A DNA stretch of 64,000 nucleotides from Dehalococcoidia bacterium (GCA_025062275.1 JANXAP010000009.1:1-64000); one strand, 5' to 3'. Positions 18,286 through 26,734 are shown, counted from the first letter of the stretch. A program made the numbers and translations. The notes: generated by a model from the letters alone, not told the origin.

Positions 18286-18966
18286 ATGGACGAGGCCACC
18301 GCCCTTCTGGGCCGAAAGACGCTGTGTTACCATCGGATACAAAAGAAAGGGCCATGGCCCGAGAGGGCAGAGAGATTCAGCCTGGCCAGCAGGGGCCTCC
18401 TTCATCCATTGCGGGCTGAGAAGCGAATAACTTATAGGCAAGACGATGATATCCTCGAGGGGCTGCGGGCCTGCGACCCCGCCGCCCTGGAGGCCCTATA
18501 TGACCGTTACGCCCGACAGGCCTTCGGCCTCGCCTATCGTGTGCTGGGCGACGGCGCCGCAGCGGAGGACGCCGTTCAGGAGGCATTCCTGGCCCTCTGG
18601 CAGCAGTCGGCGCGGCTGGACGCCTCCCGAGGCCGCCTGGGAGCGCTTCTCATGACCATCGTCTACCGTCGGGCCATCGATATGGTCCGTGCCAGGCGAG
18701 GCCAGACGACCCTGGACGAGTCCGTCAGCCCAGCAGCTATGCTGCAGGACGAGGAGGCCGCCCCCTTCGACTTCGATAAGGAGATGGTCCGTCGCGCACT
18801 CATGTCGTTGCCCGAAGAGCAGCGACGGGCCATCGAGATGTGCTTCTTCGAAGGGTTCACCCACGTCGAGGCCGCGGCGCGGCTGGGCATCCCTCTCGGC
18901 ACCCTCAAGAGCAGGCTGCGCTTGGCATTGGAGAAGCTACGACAGGCCTTGAGAGGGCAGGGATAG
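18286..18966 (+). CDS. ECF-type RNA polymerase sigma factor
   Basis: 226 residues if it starts at the ATG at 18286. Region 2 (ALEALYDRYARQAFGLAYRVLG through AEDAVQEAFLALWQQ) and region 4 (LPEEQRRAIEMCFFEGFTHVEAAARLGIPLGTLKSR) are clear, and the RskA-like gene starts 3 bases later, so this is a SigK-type ECF sigma with its anti-sigma. The first 45 residues are Arg/Leu-rich and atypical; the true start may be internal, for example the TTG at 18409. Such systems respond to envelope or oxidative signals by release of the sigma from its membrane anti-sigma. Confidence 0.87.
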   Translation: MDEATALLGRKTLCYHRIQKKGPWPERAERFSLASRGLLHPLRAEKRITYRQDDDILEGLRACDPAALEALYDRYARQAFGLAYRVLGDGAAAEDAVQEAFLALWQQSARLDASRGRLGALLMTIVYRRAIDMVRARRGQTTLDESVSPAAMLQDEEAAPFDFDKEMVRRALMSLPEEQRRAIEMCFFEGFTHVEAAARLGIPLGTLKSRLRLALEKLRQALRGQG

Positions 18967-18969
18967 GCG

Positions 18970-19686
18970 ATGGGCAGCGGCGAGGCCGAGGCGCAAGAGC
19001 AACGTCAGGTCATGGAGTGCAGCGAGATAGAGGAGCTGGCCGGGGCGTTCGCTCTGGGAGCCCTACCTCCCGACCAGATGCAGCAGGTGCGCCAACACCT
19101 GCAGACCTGTCCCGCCCATCCCCATCTGGCCGAGCTCCAACAGGCGGCCAGGGCCCTTCTCTGGGCAGCGCCCGAAATGGAGCCTCCCCCTGCCCTGCGT
19201 CGTCGCATACTGGCGGCGGCACGACAGCAGGCGAGACCCTCCCTCCAGACCAGGGGCATCGGTCGCTGGCTTCCTGCCCTGGGCCCATACCGCCTGGCAG
19301 CTGCCCTGGCCATGCTGGCCCTGGCCCTCCTCGGCTGGAACCTCTCGTTGCTCCTGGGCGGTAGTCAGGGCGGCGGACAGGCGGTGGTCTATCAGGTCGA
19401 GAGCGGGGGCGCCCACGGCCGCCTGGTATACATGCCGCACGACAAGATGGCGGTGCTGGTGCTGGAGGGCCTCCCTTCCCTGCCTGCCGACAAGACGTAT
19501 CAGGTATGGGCCATTCGCGGCAGCCAGCGAGTCTCGATGGGCCTGTTGCAGGTCAGCGGCCCCCAGCCGGTGTCGGCCTCTATGGCTATGGACATCTCGA
19601 CGGTGGATGCGGTGGCCATCACCATAGAGCCGGCGGGCGGCAGCCCCAGCCCGACCTCTCCCCCTGTCCTCCAGATACGGTTCTAG
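18970..19686 (+). CDS. RskA-type anti-sigma factor
   Basis: 238 residues. The N-terminal anti-sigma domain (residues 15-60) has the helix MECSEIEELAGAFALGAL and a zinc-site-like H43-x3-C47-x2-H50, where the last residue is usually Cys. One transmembrane helix follows at about 110-132 (RLAAALAMLALALLGWNLSL). The outer RskA domain starts near 145: GRLVYMPHDKMAVLVLEGLP, LPADKTYQVWAIRG, with a closing ITIEPAGGSPSP segment. It holds the upstream sigma inactive at the membrane, by analogy with RskA. Co-transcribed with the sigma gene. Confidence 0.9.
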   Translation: MGSGEAEAQEQRQVMECSEIEELAGAFALGALPPDQMQQVRQHLQTCPAHPHLAELQQAARALLWAAPEMEPPPALRRRILAAARQQARPSLQTRGIGRWLPALGPYRLAAALAMLALALLGWNLSLLLGGSQGGGQAVVYQVESGGAHGRLVYMPHDKMAVLVLEGLPSLPADKTYQVWAIRGSQRVSMGLLQVSGPQPVSASMAMDISTVDAVAITIEPAGGSPSPTSPPVLQIRF

Positions 19687-19725
19687 GGGCGATGCCCCTT
19701 CTAAACTAAGACGCTGAAACGAAGT

Positions 19726-19758
19726 GGCCCGAGGGAGGGTTCGTCCGTCCCTCGGGCC
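19726..19758. terminator. Hairpin between convergent anti-sigma and membrane-protein genes
   Basis: GGCCCGAGGGA (19726-19736) pairs perfectly with TCCCTCGGGCC (19748-19758), loop of 11 bases, between two converging genes. There is no strong T-run on either side, so it may act in both directions or need Rho. Confidence 0.5.
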
Positions 19759-19777
19759 GAGCCTGGGAGGGGGTGGG

Positions 19778-20461
19778 TCAGCGTCCCGTCAGCTTCGTTG
19801 CCAGGAAGGCCGATCCTCCGGCCGCCAACAAAAGGCCCCCGCCGAAGGTGAGCACGTGATCCAGATTCAGCAGGGCGTCCCGGTGGGCCGCATGCTCGAC
19901 GGCCGTGTGCATGAAGTAATCGCCATAGGCACCGGGAACCAGCAAGGCCAGCCCCAGCACTATACCCCATCGCCCCAGCAGCGATGGGTCCCTGAGGGAA
20001 GCCGGGCGGCCCTCCTGGGCCGATAGGGCCAAAGAGGCCAGAAGGGCCCCCGCCCCCGCCACGACCACATACAGGCCTGGCCCTTCGCCCATGAAGAGCA
20101 GGATAGCCTCGGGGCTACCGGTCATGTCTTTCAGGTTCCACAGGTCGCGCATGGCGAAGGCCCCCACCAAAGCGCCGGCCAGGCCCACCGCCCAACGCAA
20201 CGAGGGCGCCCTGGGAGGGACTTCCGACAGAACGGCCGAGGCCACTGCGGCCACCGCCAGCCCGATGAAGAAACGACCATGGCCCGAGACGCCGTCTGGC
20301 CGATAGAGGCCGTCGTAAAAGGTGGCCCACGGCAAATAGGACCCGACCACCACCGCCACCGACCCGGCGATGGCCAGGAGGTGGAAGGGGAGACCCTTCC
20401 ACCTCCCAGCCGGCCTCCTCCCCGCCTCCGCCGCCGTGTAGGGAACCGGGTTGGCAACCAC
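19778..20461 (-). CDS. Polytopic membrane protein of unknown function
   Basis: 227 residues with about six hydrophobic segments: near residues 26-46, 64-82, 90-104, 127-147, 163-180 and 203-222. Recognisable patches include SYLPWATFYDGLYRPDGVSGHGRFFIG after the first helix (a W/P/G-rich loop) and EHAAHRDALLNLDHVLTFGGG before the last. A histidine-containing loop like this can bind metal, but I cannot assign a family. It lies 12 bases after the lipoprotein gene on the same strand and is probably co-transcribed with it. No signal peptide other than the first membrane helix. Confidence 0.68.
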   Translation of the reverse strand: MVANPVPYTAAEAGRRPAGRWKGLPFHLLAIAGSVAVVVGSYLPWATFYDGLYRPDGVSGHGRFFIGLAVAAVASAVLSEVPPRAPSLRWAVGLAGALVGAFAMRDLWNLKDMTGSPEAILLFMGEGPGLYVVVAGAGALLASLALSAQEGRPASLRDPSLLGRWGIVLGLALLVPGAYGDYFMHTAVEHAAHRDALLNLDHVLTFGGGLLLAAGGSAFLATKLTGR

Positions 20462-20473
20462 TACGTCCCTCCG

Positions 20474-21154
20474 CTACCTGATGCCGAAGAAGAGGTAGAG
20501 GTTGGTGGGGATGTCGGGCGTGGCATCAGCCTCGTTGGCCTGGACCTGGCGCAGCACCTGCAGGGACTTGCCCGCCTGGATGCGGTCCCAGGCCGCCCGG
20601 TTCTTGATGCCCACCACAACGGCCCTCCAGGGGGTGTCGGGGGCAGTGCTGAAGCCCGCCTGCTGGGGGTCGACGATATGGCTGTGGGGCGGCAGCGGAA
20701 TGACCTGCCCCAGCCCGATACGGCTGACGTCCACCTGCCGCGGATGGGCCGGGCAGCTACCCGCCTGCGGGCAGTGCAGCTCTATGCCCTGCGTCTCGCT
20801 GAACAGCGGCACCAGCACCCAGACGGTGGGGATGGGCTCCCGAGTGCCCGACGGGGCAGGGCCGTCCTGTCCAACGATGCAAGGCTCCCCCTGCCCGCAG
20901 AAGAAGTTCTTGGTGTAGAAAACGGTGCCGGTGGCTCCCGCGGCCCAGCCAGGTGTGGTGCCCAGCTCGCGGACGGTCGGGCTGGGGGTGGGCTGGGCCC
21001 GCTGCCCGGCGGCAGGGGTGGTCTGGGGCGTGGTAGCAGGCTGGGCCGCCTCTTCCTCTTCGCCGCAGGCGGCCAGGGCTAACACAGTCGCAGCCAGGGC
21101 GACGGCGGCGGCCGCGGCCAGCCAGCGCCGCCCCCTCGTGAGCAAGTTGCCCAT
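20474..21154 (-). CDS. Lipoprotein with a DUF3105-like or unknown extracytoplasmic domain
   Basis: 226 residues starting at the ATG at 21154, preceded by CAGGAGATGCTGC. The first 30 residues are a lipoprotein signal ending LALAAC, followed by GEEEEAA and a Thr/Pro/Gln linker. The mature domain (about 75-226) contains four cysteines, two in FFCGQGEPCIVG and two in LHCPQAGSCPAH, likely forming disulfides, and the segment IGLGQVIPLPPHSHIVDP. It ends in a hydrophobic LYLFFGIR. I do not recognise the family with confidence. A longer in-frame start at 21250 would destroy the signal peptide. Probably an operon with the membrane protein that follows. Confidence 0.68.
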   Translation of the reverse strand: MGNLLTRGRRWLAAAAAVALAATVLALAACGEEEEAAQPATTPQTTPAAGQRAQPTPSPTVRELGTTPGWAAGATGTVFYTKNFFCGQGEPCIVGQDGPAPSGTREPIPTVWVLVPLFSETQGIELHCPQAGSCPAHPRQVDVSRIGLGQVIPLPPHSHIVDPQQAGFSTAPDTPWRAVVVGIKNRAAWDRIQAGKSLQVLRQVQANEADATPDIPTNLYLFFGIR

Positions 21155-21307
21155 GCAGCATCTCCTGACGTTCCTTCGGTCTGGTCGCGGTCGCAGGGCC
21201 CTGTCGACCTTTCCACCGTTCTTTCGGAGGACGGAGGCTGCATGGATCACCGCCAGCCCCGATGAGGACAGGGCTGGCGAGGGAGGGCGGCTGCTGAGGG
21301 GGTTGGC

Positions 21308-21673
21308 CTAGGTGCGGCGGAGGCTGCGACGGACTACGGTCGTCTCCCGATAGGCGAAGAGGATGGCCTCCTCTCCGGCCTTCGAAGGCGCTGGCAGCAG
21401 ACCACGGCGGCCCACGGGCAGCTGCCGTTGCCTCCTGCCGCCGAGGGCCCGCGAGAGGAGCAGGCGCAGGAGCTGCCTCAAGGCCCACTGCCCGGCCATC
21501 CCCATCAGGAGATAGGTGCCGCTGCGCAGCAGGGCCGGCGCTACCGCCCTCAGCGGCGCCAGCCCCCGCTCCGCAGGAGGCACGGGCAGGCGGACCACCC
21601 GCAGGTACTGGCCACAGCGGTGACAGTAGTTGTCGTCAGGGGTGCACACAGCACGACAGCAGGGGCAAAGCAT
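21308..21673 (-). CDS. Small zinc-ribbon membrane-associated protein
   Basis: 121 residues from the ATG at 21673, chosen because GGGAGGTGAGCCG precedes it. The N-terminus is a zinc ribbon, CPCC at residues 3-6 and CHRCG at 17-21. The middle (about 42-80) is moderately hydrophobic and may contact the membrane; the C-terminal part is very basic (RRQRQLPVGRR) and ends RRSLRRT. It begins 4 bases after the formyltransferase stop and closes the xseA operon. Function unknown; the layout suggests a nucleic-acid- or ribosome-associated accessory protein, but that is a guess. Confidence 0.65.
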   Translation of the reverse strand: MLCPCCRAVCTPDDNYCHRCGQYLRVVRLPVPPAERGLAPLRAVAPALLRSGTYLLMGMAGQWALRQLLRLLLSRALGGRRQRQLPVGRRGLLPAPSKAGEEAILFAYRETTVVRRSLRRT

Positions 21674-21677
21674 CGGC

Positions 21678-22547
21678 TCACCTCCCGGCACCGGCCGTCG
21701 GCGCCTCCCAGGGCCACGGCTGGCCAGCCTCGCGGCGGGCCACCGCTTCCTCCACCTCCGGCGTCAGGTCGAGCCCGAAGAGGAGGTTGCCCGAGGCATC
21801 GGTCACTCGACCGCCTTCTATGCGAACGCGGCCCTGGGCCAGTGCCCGCAGCGCCTCCACCACCAGAGGCAGCTCGCGGGCCACGCTCCGTCGACGTATT
21901 TCCATGAACAGGGGCAGCCCTTCGCCGACCTCGGCTCGCAGCTGCGGCACCGTCTTCCCCTCCACCTCCTGCCAGAGGGGGTCCAGGGCCGGGTCCCGCA
22001 GAGAATAGAGGCAGTAGGCCACCGGCGGCCCCCTGTCCACCTCCGGCGTGGCCAGATGGACCATAGCCCCCGAGCGATGGGCGCCCACCGCGATGAGCTG
22101 CCATACCACCTCCTGCCACACACCTACCGGGCCGCCAGGGGGCGCCGGGTGCAGGTTCAGCAAGGGGTAGCGAGAGCAGAGAACGTCGCTGGCCACCAGC
22201 ATGTAGCCTGCCAGCATGGCGACATCGAAGGCATACGGCTCCAGCAGCCTCACTATCTCGCGGTCGTAGTCGCGGCGCCAGGGCGGTAGCGGCTCCCCCT
22301 GCCGCACTGGCGGCAGCTTGCGCTCCCTCCGGAATCGCGAGTAAGAGAGGCAGACGAGGGGGATGCCATACGAGCGGGCTAGATCCAGGAACAGGTCAGT
22401 ATTGGGGTCCTCCCCGGGCTCGCGACTGCAGAAGACCACCTCAATGCGCGCGTCGAGATAGCCGCTGGCCATGGCGGACTGGGCCATCTGCAGCAGACGA
22501 CGGGACGTCTCGCCACGGGCTGTAGTGAACCAGCCTATTCGCAGCAT
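21678..22547 (-). CDS. PurN-like formyltransferase-family protein
   Basis: 289 residues. The N-terminal MLRIGWFTTARGETSRRLL and the central LLNLHPAPPGGPVGVWQEV followed by GAMVHLATPEVDRGPPVA match the formyl_transferase fold of phosphoribosylglycinamide or methionyl-tRNA formyltransferases, keeping the N-x-H and the later D of the active site (N-L-H-P; V-D-R-G). The C-terminal 60 residues differ from both families. It is therefore probably a 10-formyl-tetrahydrofolate-dependent enzyme with an unassigned substrate. It follows the PHP gene by 6 bases in the xseA operon. Confidence 0.75.
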   Translation of the reverse strand: MLRIGWFTTARGETSRRLLQMAQSAMASGYLDARIEVVFCSREPGEDPNTDLFLDLARSYGIPLVCLSYSRFRRERKLPPVRQGEPLPPWRRDYDREIVRLLEPYAFDVAMLAGYMLVASDVLCSRYPLLNLHPAPPGGPVGVWQEVVWQLIAVGAHRSGAMVHLATPEVDRGPPVAYCLYSLRDPALDPLWQEVEGKTVPQLRAEVGEGLPLFMEIRRRSVARELPLVVEALRALAQGRVRIEGGRVTDASGNLLFGLDLTPEVEEAVARREAGQPWPWEAPTAGAGR

Positions 22548-22553
22548 GGGCCT

Positions 22554-23231
22554 CTAGGGCCTCACGGGCTGCCAGCCGAATACACGGCGGCGCACTGTCG
22601 CCCAGCGGCTGGCCAGATGGACCAGGGGGCTCGCGGGGCGCTCCACCAGGCGGGCCTGCCTCAGCGCCTCCAGGAAGCCTTCGGCGCCCTCGAAGGCCGG
22701 CAGCTCGGTGTAGGCCCGCCCCACCTCGGCTGGCGAGTGGGCATCGCTGACGGCCACCACAGGCAGGCCGTGGCGCTGAGCGAAGTCGCGGGCGCGCTGG
22801 TTGTCAGCCGACACCAGGGCGCGGGCGTTGAAGGCCTCGATGATGTCTACGGCGGGCAGGATGCGCCGCAGACCGTCCTCGCCGATGCCGTGCCGAAAGC
22901 GGTCGAAGGGGTGTGGCACCATCACCAGACCGCCCTGTGCCTTGATGCGCTCCACCGTCTCTTCCAGGGACAGGCCCGCCGGCACCTCCTCCTTCAGGAA
23001 CAGGCCGATCACCTCCCCCTCCCTCGTCCGCACCTCCTCGCCCACGATGACCTGAAAGGGGCACATGCGTTCCAGCAACAGCGCGCCGGCGATGGTGTTG
23101 TGGTCCGTGACGGCCAGGCAATTGATGTCGCGCTCCAGGCAGGCCTTCACCAGCTTGCCGGGAGACGTGAGGGCATCGGGTGAATAGTAGGTGTGGCAGT
23201 GAAGGTCAGCCCGCAGCATTCGAGTGGCCAT
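22554..23231 (-). CDS. PHP-domain metal-dependent phosphoesterase
   Basis: 225 residues. The PHP motifs are complete: DLHCHTYYSPDA (9-20), VTDHNTIAGA, VGEEVRT, MVPHPFDRFRHG, an Asn/Asp-rich FNAR, and VVAVSDAHSPAEVG. These residues bind two or three metal ions for hydrolysis of a phosphoester; related proteins act on nucleoside 3',5'-bisphosphates or as histidinol phosphatases. Its start codon overlaps the xseB stop as TGATG, so it is translationally coupled to exonuclease VII, which suggests a nucleotide or oligonucleotide product as substrate. Confidence 0.87.
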   Translation of the reverse strand: MATRMLRADLHCHTYYSPDALTSPGKLVKACLERDINCLAVTDHNTIAGALLLERMCPFQVIVGEEVRTREGEVIGLFLKEEVPAGLSLEETVERIKAQGGLVMVPHPFDRFRHGIGEDGLRRILPAVDIIEAFNARALVSADNQRARDFAQRHGLPVVAVSDAHSPAEVGRAYTELPAFEGAEGFLEALRQARLVERPASPLVHLASRWATVRRRVFGWQPVRP

Positions 23232-23509
23232 CAGCCCATCTCCAGGTCGGTCTCGGCCTCACCGGCCTCGTAAGCGGGGCGCGGCTCCCCCATTCCCTCA
23301 CCAGTATACAGGCCCAGCTCGTCGCGCAGACGCGTTATGCGCAGCTGGGCCTGCTCCAGCATCTGCCGACAACGGACGGCCAACCGCATCCCTTCCTCGT
23401 AGAGAGCGATGGACTCCTCCAGGTCCAGGCCACCCTGCTCCAGCCGCTGGACCACCTCCTCTAGACGCCGGTAGAGGGCCTCGAAGGAGGCGTCACCCTC
23501 AGAAGCCAT
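23231..23509 (-). CDS. xseB: Exodeoxyribonuclease VII small subunit
   Basis: 92 residues. FEALYRRLEEVVQRLEQGG and LEESIALYEEGMRLAVRCRQML are the XseB signature, a helical hairpin that wraps the C-terminal region of XseA. The gene overlaps the end of xseA by 11 bases and is followed by the PHP gene with a TGATG junction. The subunit stoichiometrically caps XseA in the exonuclease VII complex, which degrades single-stranded DNA. Confidence 0.95.
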   Translation of the reverse strand: MASEGDASFEALYRRLEEVVQRLEQGGLDLEESIALYEEGMRLAVRCRQMLEQAQLRITRLRDELGLYTGEGMGEPRPAYEAGEAETDLEMG

Positions 23510-24686
23510 ACTGGCGCTTCACCTCCGCCGGGAAGTGGCCGTCGGCCACGTATACGTCCAGCAAGTCCCCGCCCCGCACCTGGGCCGTGCTGGCCACCAC
23601 CGGCCCGCCACGTTTGCGAACGATGGCATAGCCCCGGGCGAGCGTGGCCCGGGGGTCCAGGGCGGCCAGACGCAGGCCCAGGCCCTGCAGCCGCTCCTCC
23701 AGGTGCCGCGCCCGCTGCTGGGCCAGGGCCAGGCAACGCTGTCCTAGGCCCAGCGCGCGAGAGACCAGGGAAGGGATGTCGGGCAGCGATCGGTCCAGAC
23801 AGGCAGCAGCCAGGGCCACGTCGCGACGACGCGATTGGATACAGTCCCACATTTCGGACTCGAGAAAGGCCAGGGTCCCCTGCAGGCGCTGCAGGAGGTG
23901 GGCGCGGTCGGGCGCGGCCACCTCCGCTGCCGCTGATGGAGTGGGGGCCCGGACGTCGGCCACCAGGTCGGCGATGGTGACATCAGGCTCGTGGCCCACC
24001 CCGCTCACCACGGGCGCCCGGCTGGCAAAGATGGCCCGGGCCACCTGCTCCTCGTTGAACGGCCACAGCTCCTCCAGGGAGCCACCTCCCCGGGCCACGA
24101 TGATGACGTCCACGCCCACCTCGTTGAGCCGGCGGATGGCCCAGGTCAGCCCCGACACGGCCTCGGGCCCCTGCACCGGCGTGGGCGCCAGCACCACTTC
24201 GGCCAGAGGCCAGCGCCGACCGATGACCTGGCAGATGTCGTGGAACACGTGGCCTGCCGGCGACGTGGCCACACCGATGCGGCGCGGAAACGGCGGCAGC
24301 GGGCGCTTGCGCGAGGGGTCGAAGAGGCCCTCCGCCTCGAGCTTGGCCTTCAGCATCTCGAACTGGGCCTGCCACAGGCCCACGCCGGCCGGCTGGACGA
24401 AGTCCACATAGAACTGCAGGTCGCCCCGGCCCTCCCAGAAGTCGACGCGCCCGTGGGCCAGCACCTGCTGCCCGTTCTCCAGGCCCACGGCGCGCCACTG
24501 TCCACCGAACATGACGCAACGGACCTGGGCAGCTTCGTCCTTCAGGGTGAAGTAGAGGTGGCCGCCATAGCCCGCCCGCAGATTGGACAGCTCGCCCTCC
24601 AGCCACAGGTCCTGCAGCAGCGGCTCGCCCCGCAGGGTGCGGCATATGAGGCGGGCCAGCTCGGAGACCGAATACGCCTGGATCAC
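23499..24686 (-). CDS. xseA: Exodeoxyribonuclease VII large subunit
   Basis: 395 residues from a GTG at 24686. The N-terminal OB fold has SVSELARLICRTLRGEPLLQ and LWLEGELSNLRAGYGGHLYFTLKDE; the catalytic domain has RIGVATSPAGHVFHDI, VDVIIVARGGGSLEELWPFNEE and GVGHEPDVTIADLVADVRAPTPSAAAEV, all standard. A coiled-coil C-terminus follows, with the conserved RGYAIVRKRG near the end. A TATACT element 7 bases before the GTG suggests a leaderless transcript. First gene of the xseA-xseB-PHP-formyltransferase-zinc ribbon operon. Confidence 0.96.
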   Translation of the reverse strand: MIQAYSVSELARLICRTLRGEPLLQDLWLEGELSNLRAGYGGHLYFTLKDEAAQVRCVMFGGQWRAVGLENGQQVLAHGRVDFWEGRGDLQFYVDFVQPAGVGLWQAQFEMLKAKLEAEGLFDPSRKRPLPPFPRRIGVATSPAGHVFHDICQVIGRRWPLAEVVLAPTPVQGPEAVSGLTWAIRRLNEVGVDVIIVARGGGSLEELWPFNEEQVARAIFASRAPVVSGVGHEPDVTIADLVADVRAPTPSAAAEVAAPDRAHLLQRLQGTLAFLESEMWDCIQSRRRDVALAAACLDRSLPDIPSLVSRALGLGQRCLALAQQRARHLEERLQGLGLRLAALDPRATLARGYAIVRKRGGPVVASTAQVRGGDLLDVYVADGHFPAEVKRQYGF

Positions 24687-24693
24687 GACTAGC

Positions 24694-24699
24694 AGTATA
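24694..24699 (-). promoter_or_regulatory. -10 element immediately before xseA
   Basis: TATACT (minus strand, 24699-24694) lies 7 bases before the GTG start. Transcription would begin almost on the start codon, so the mRNA is probably leaderless. No clear -35. Confidence 0.5.
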
Positions 24700-24804
24700 C
24701 ACAGGGGCCCTGCCGCCAGACAGGGCTATGGCAGGTCACAGTCAGGTTAAAGGCTCGCTGGCAGGTCGGGCCCATGCGAGGGACTCCGAGGAGAGGGACG
24801 GAGG

Positions 24805-25266
24805 TCAGCTGTGGCGGGCCGGGCTGGCTGCCATCTGTGACTCGATGAGGGCCCACAGACGCTCCAGGGCTTCCACCACCTGGACCAGCTCCTGGTCCGA
24901 GAGCTGGGCCAGCACAGCCCGGAGCTGCGTCCGCCCCACATCCTCGAGCCGCTGCACCGTGTCGGCACCCTTGGGGGTCAGATAGTGGCAGACGCGCCGA
25001 CGGTCATCGCTGGCCATCTGCCGCTGCACGAGGCCATGGCGCACAAGGCGGTCCACCATGCGCGTGAGCACTGGCGGGCTCACGTCAAGCTCGTTGGCCA
25101 GAGCCGTCGCGGTGGCGCCCGGATTCCGCCGCAGGAGGAAGAGCAGCCGTATCTGGGTGATGGTGAGGCCCATCTCCGACCACTCCTCCAGCCGACCGGG
25201 ATCGGCCCAGGACATGAGCCGCGCCAGGAGGGAAAGGGAATGGTCCAGCAACCTCTGTTTGTCCAT
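24805..25266 (-). CDS. MarR-family transcriptional regulator
   Basis: 153 residues. Winged-helix MarR features: LTITQIRLLFLLRRNPGATATALANELDVSPPVLTRMVDRLVRHGLVQRQ (residues 34-83) including the recognition helix, and the wing SDDRRRVCHYLTPKG. Helices at both ends form the dimer interface. Such proteins repress nearby genes and respond to small phenolic or other ligands. No obvious target other than itself; xseA is downstream with its own promoter. Ribosome site AAAAGGACGGGG. Confidence 0.92.
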   Translation of the reverse strand: MDKQRLLDHSLSLLARLMSWADPGRLEEWSEMGLTITQIRLLFLLRRNPGATATALANELDVSPPVLTRMVDRLVRHGLVQRQMASDDRRRVCHYLTPKGADTVQRLEDVGRTQLRAVLAQLSDQELVQVVEALERLWALIESQMAASPARHS

Positions 25267-25366
25267 CGCCCCGTCCTTTTTCCTCAGACCGTCTTTGCCT
25301 CTACAGCGAAGATTAGCGCCTGGCGAACCACGTGGCTAGTGTTCCCTGGCTGAGGCGTGCCGTCGC

Positions 25367-25714
25367 TCAGTGGCCGTCGGGCACGGCCAGCCAGCGGTCG
25401 GCCCAGCGCTGGACAGCCTCCACCACTTGCTGAAGCTCGTGACCCTTGGGCGTCAGGGCGTATTCGATGCGGACGGGGGTGCTGGGAATGACGCGCCGCT
25501 CCACGATCCCCTCCCGCTCCAGCTCCTTCAGGCGCTGAGAGAGCACGCGGTCGCTTATGTGGCCCGTGTATTCGCGTATCTGGGAGAAGCGTCGCGGCCC
25601 TGCCAGCAGCGCCCGAACGACGATGGGCGTCCAGGGCTTGGCCAGGATGCGCACCGCCCGCTCGTATTTGGGACAAAAGCTCAGTATCTCTACGTGCACC
25701 TGTCCCTCTGTCAT
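25367..25714 (-). CDS. HxlR-family transcriptional regulator
   Basis: 115 residues from the ATG at 25714. ILSFCPKYERAVRILAKPWTPIVVRALL with a conserved Cys (C14), then FSQIREYTGHISDRVLSQRLKELEREGIV and the wing VRIEYALTPKGHELQQVV, are the HxlR winged helix. HxlR proteins often sense aldehydes or redox stress through the N-terminal cysteine. A TACAAT -10 (minus strand, 25731-25726) is 11 bases before the start, so the leader is very short. The crotonase gene lies upstream on the same strand, 47 bases away, and could be its target. Confidence 0.92.
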   Translation of the reverse strand: MTEGQVHVEILSFCPKYERAVRILAKPWTPIVVRALLAGPRRFSQIREYTGHISDRVLSQRLKELEREGIVERRVIPSTPVRIEYALTPKGHELQQVVEAVQRWADRWLAVPDGH

Positions 25715-25761
25715 CCCGTAACTAATTGTAGCACTTGGCCCGCCAACGGTCGGCGCCGGCC

Positions 25762-26592
25762 TCAGGGACGACGGGACGAGCGCTCCTCCAGAAACCGCAG
25801 CAGGAACTCGCGTCCCTCTTCGGTCATGCCCGAGAGGGTCATGTACATGGCCTCCAGCTCCAGAACCCGCTGGAGGTCGCCGGTGTCGGCGGCCCTCAGG
25901 ACGTCCTTCATGCGGGTGTAGGCCCCTACCGGCCCTCGGGCCAGGCGGCTGGCCAGCTCCAGCCCCCGCTCCATCAGCTCCTCGTGAGGGTAGACGTGGT
26001 TCACCAGCCCGTAGCGCAGGGCGGTCTCGGCGTCGATGATCTCGGCCGTGAAGAGCAGCTCGCGGGCGCGGGCCGGCCCTACCAGATGCCGCAGGAAGAA
26101 GGTGATGCCGTAGTCGCCGCTCCGGCCTATGCGGGCGAAGGCGGTCGTGAATACCGCCCGGTCCGAGGCCAGCCTTATGTCGCAGGCGCAGGCCAGCCCC
26201 AGGCCCGCGCCGGCCACCGGCCCGTTGATGAGGGCCAGGGTAGGCCGAGGGAACTGATAGAGGCGCAGGGGCACCGAGGCATGCTGACGCCGCAGCGAAC
26301 GAAAGCGCCTCTCCCACACCTCCACCGGCGGCACGGTGGCGGGAGACGATGCCTCCTGCTCGCTGCGACCACCCATAGCCCTCACATCCCCGCCGGCGCA
26401 GAAGCCCCGCCCGGCACCCGTGATGACCAGGCAACGCACGGCTCGGTCGCGTTCGGCCCGCTCCAGGGCAGCCGCCAGGCCATCCACCATCTCCTGGCTC
26501 AGGGCATTGAGGGCCTCGGGGCGGTTGAGGGTGAGGATGAGGACGCCATCGTCCCTCAGCTCCTGCTTGAGGTGAGAGCCGTACTCCTCCAT
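25762..26592 (-). CDS. Enoyl-CoA hydratase/isomerase-family protein
   Basis: 276 residues from the ATG at 26592, preceded by GAGGAGGTCAGC. Crotonase motifs: LTLNRPEALNALSQEMV, the first oxyanion-hole segment GAGRGFCAGGDVRAMGG, and the second, INGPVAGAGLGLACACDI. The usual catalytic glutamates of hydratases are not both present (the GAGLGLACACDI to FARIGRSGDYG stretch carries no Glu at the expected sites), so isomerase or other activity is possible. Probably fatty- or aromatic-acid catabolism; regulated perhaps by the HxlR gene next to it. Divergent from the ABC importer operon. Confidence 0.87.
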   Translation of the reverse strand: MEEYGSHLKQELRDDGVLILTLNRPEALNALSQEMVDGLAAALERAERDRAVRCLVITGAGRGFCAGGDVRAMGGRSEQEASSPATVPPVEVWERRFRSLRRQHASVPLRLYQFPRPTLALINGPVAGAGLGLACACDIRLASDRAVFTTAFARIGRSGDYGITFFLRHLVGPARARELLFTAEIIDAETALRYGLVNHVYPHEELMERGLELASRLARGPVGAYTRMKDVLRAADTGDLQRVLELEAMYMTLSGMTEEGREFLLRFLEERSSRRP

Positions 26593-26734
26593 GCTGACCT
26601 CCTCGCAGTGCACCTGCGGTGCAGTGGCCTTGGTCGGCGCCAAACCTACCATCGGCACCTGGCTATGTCAAGGAAGGCCCGACGCCCTTGGCTTAGCGCG
26701 GCATAAAAATCATCTTTTCCCGACGCAAAAGGTA

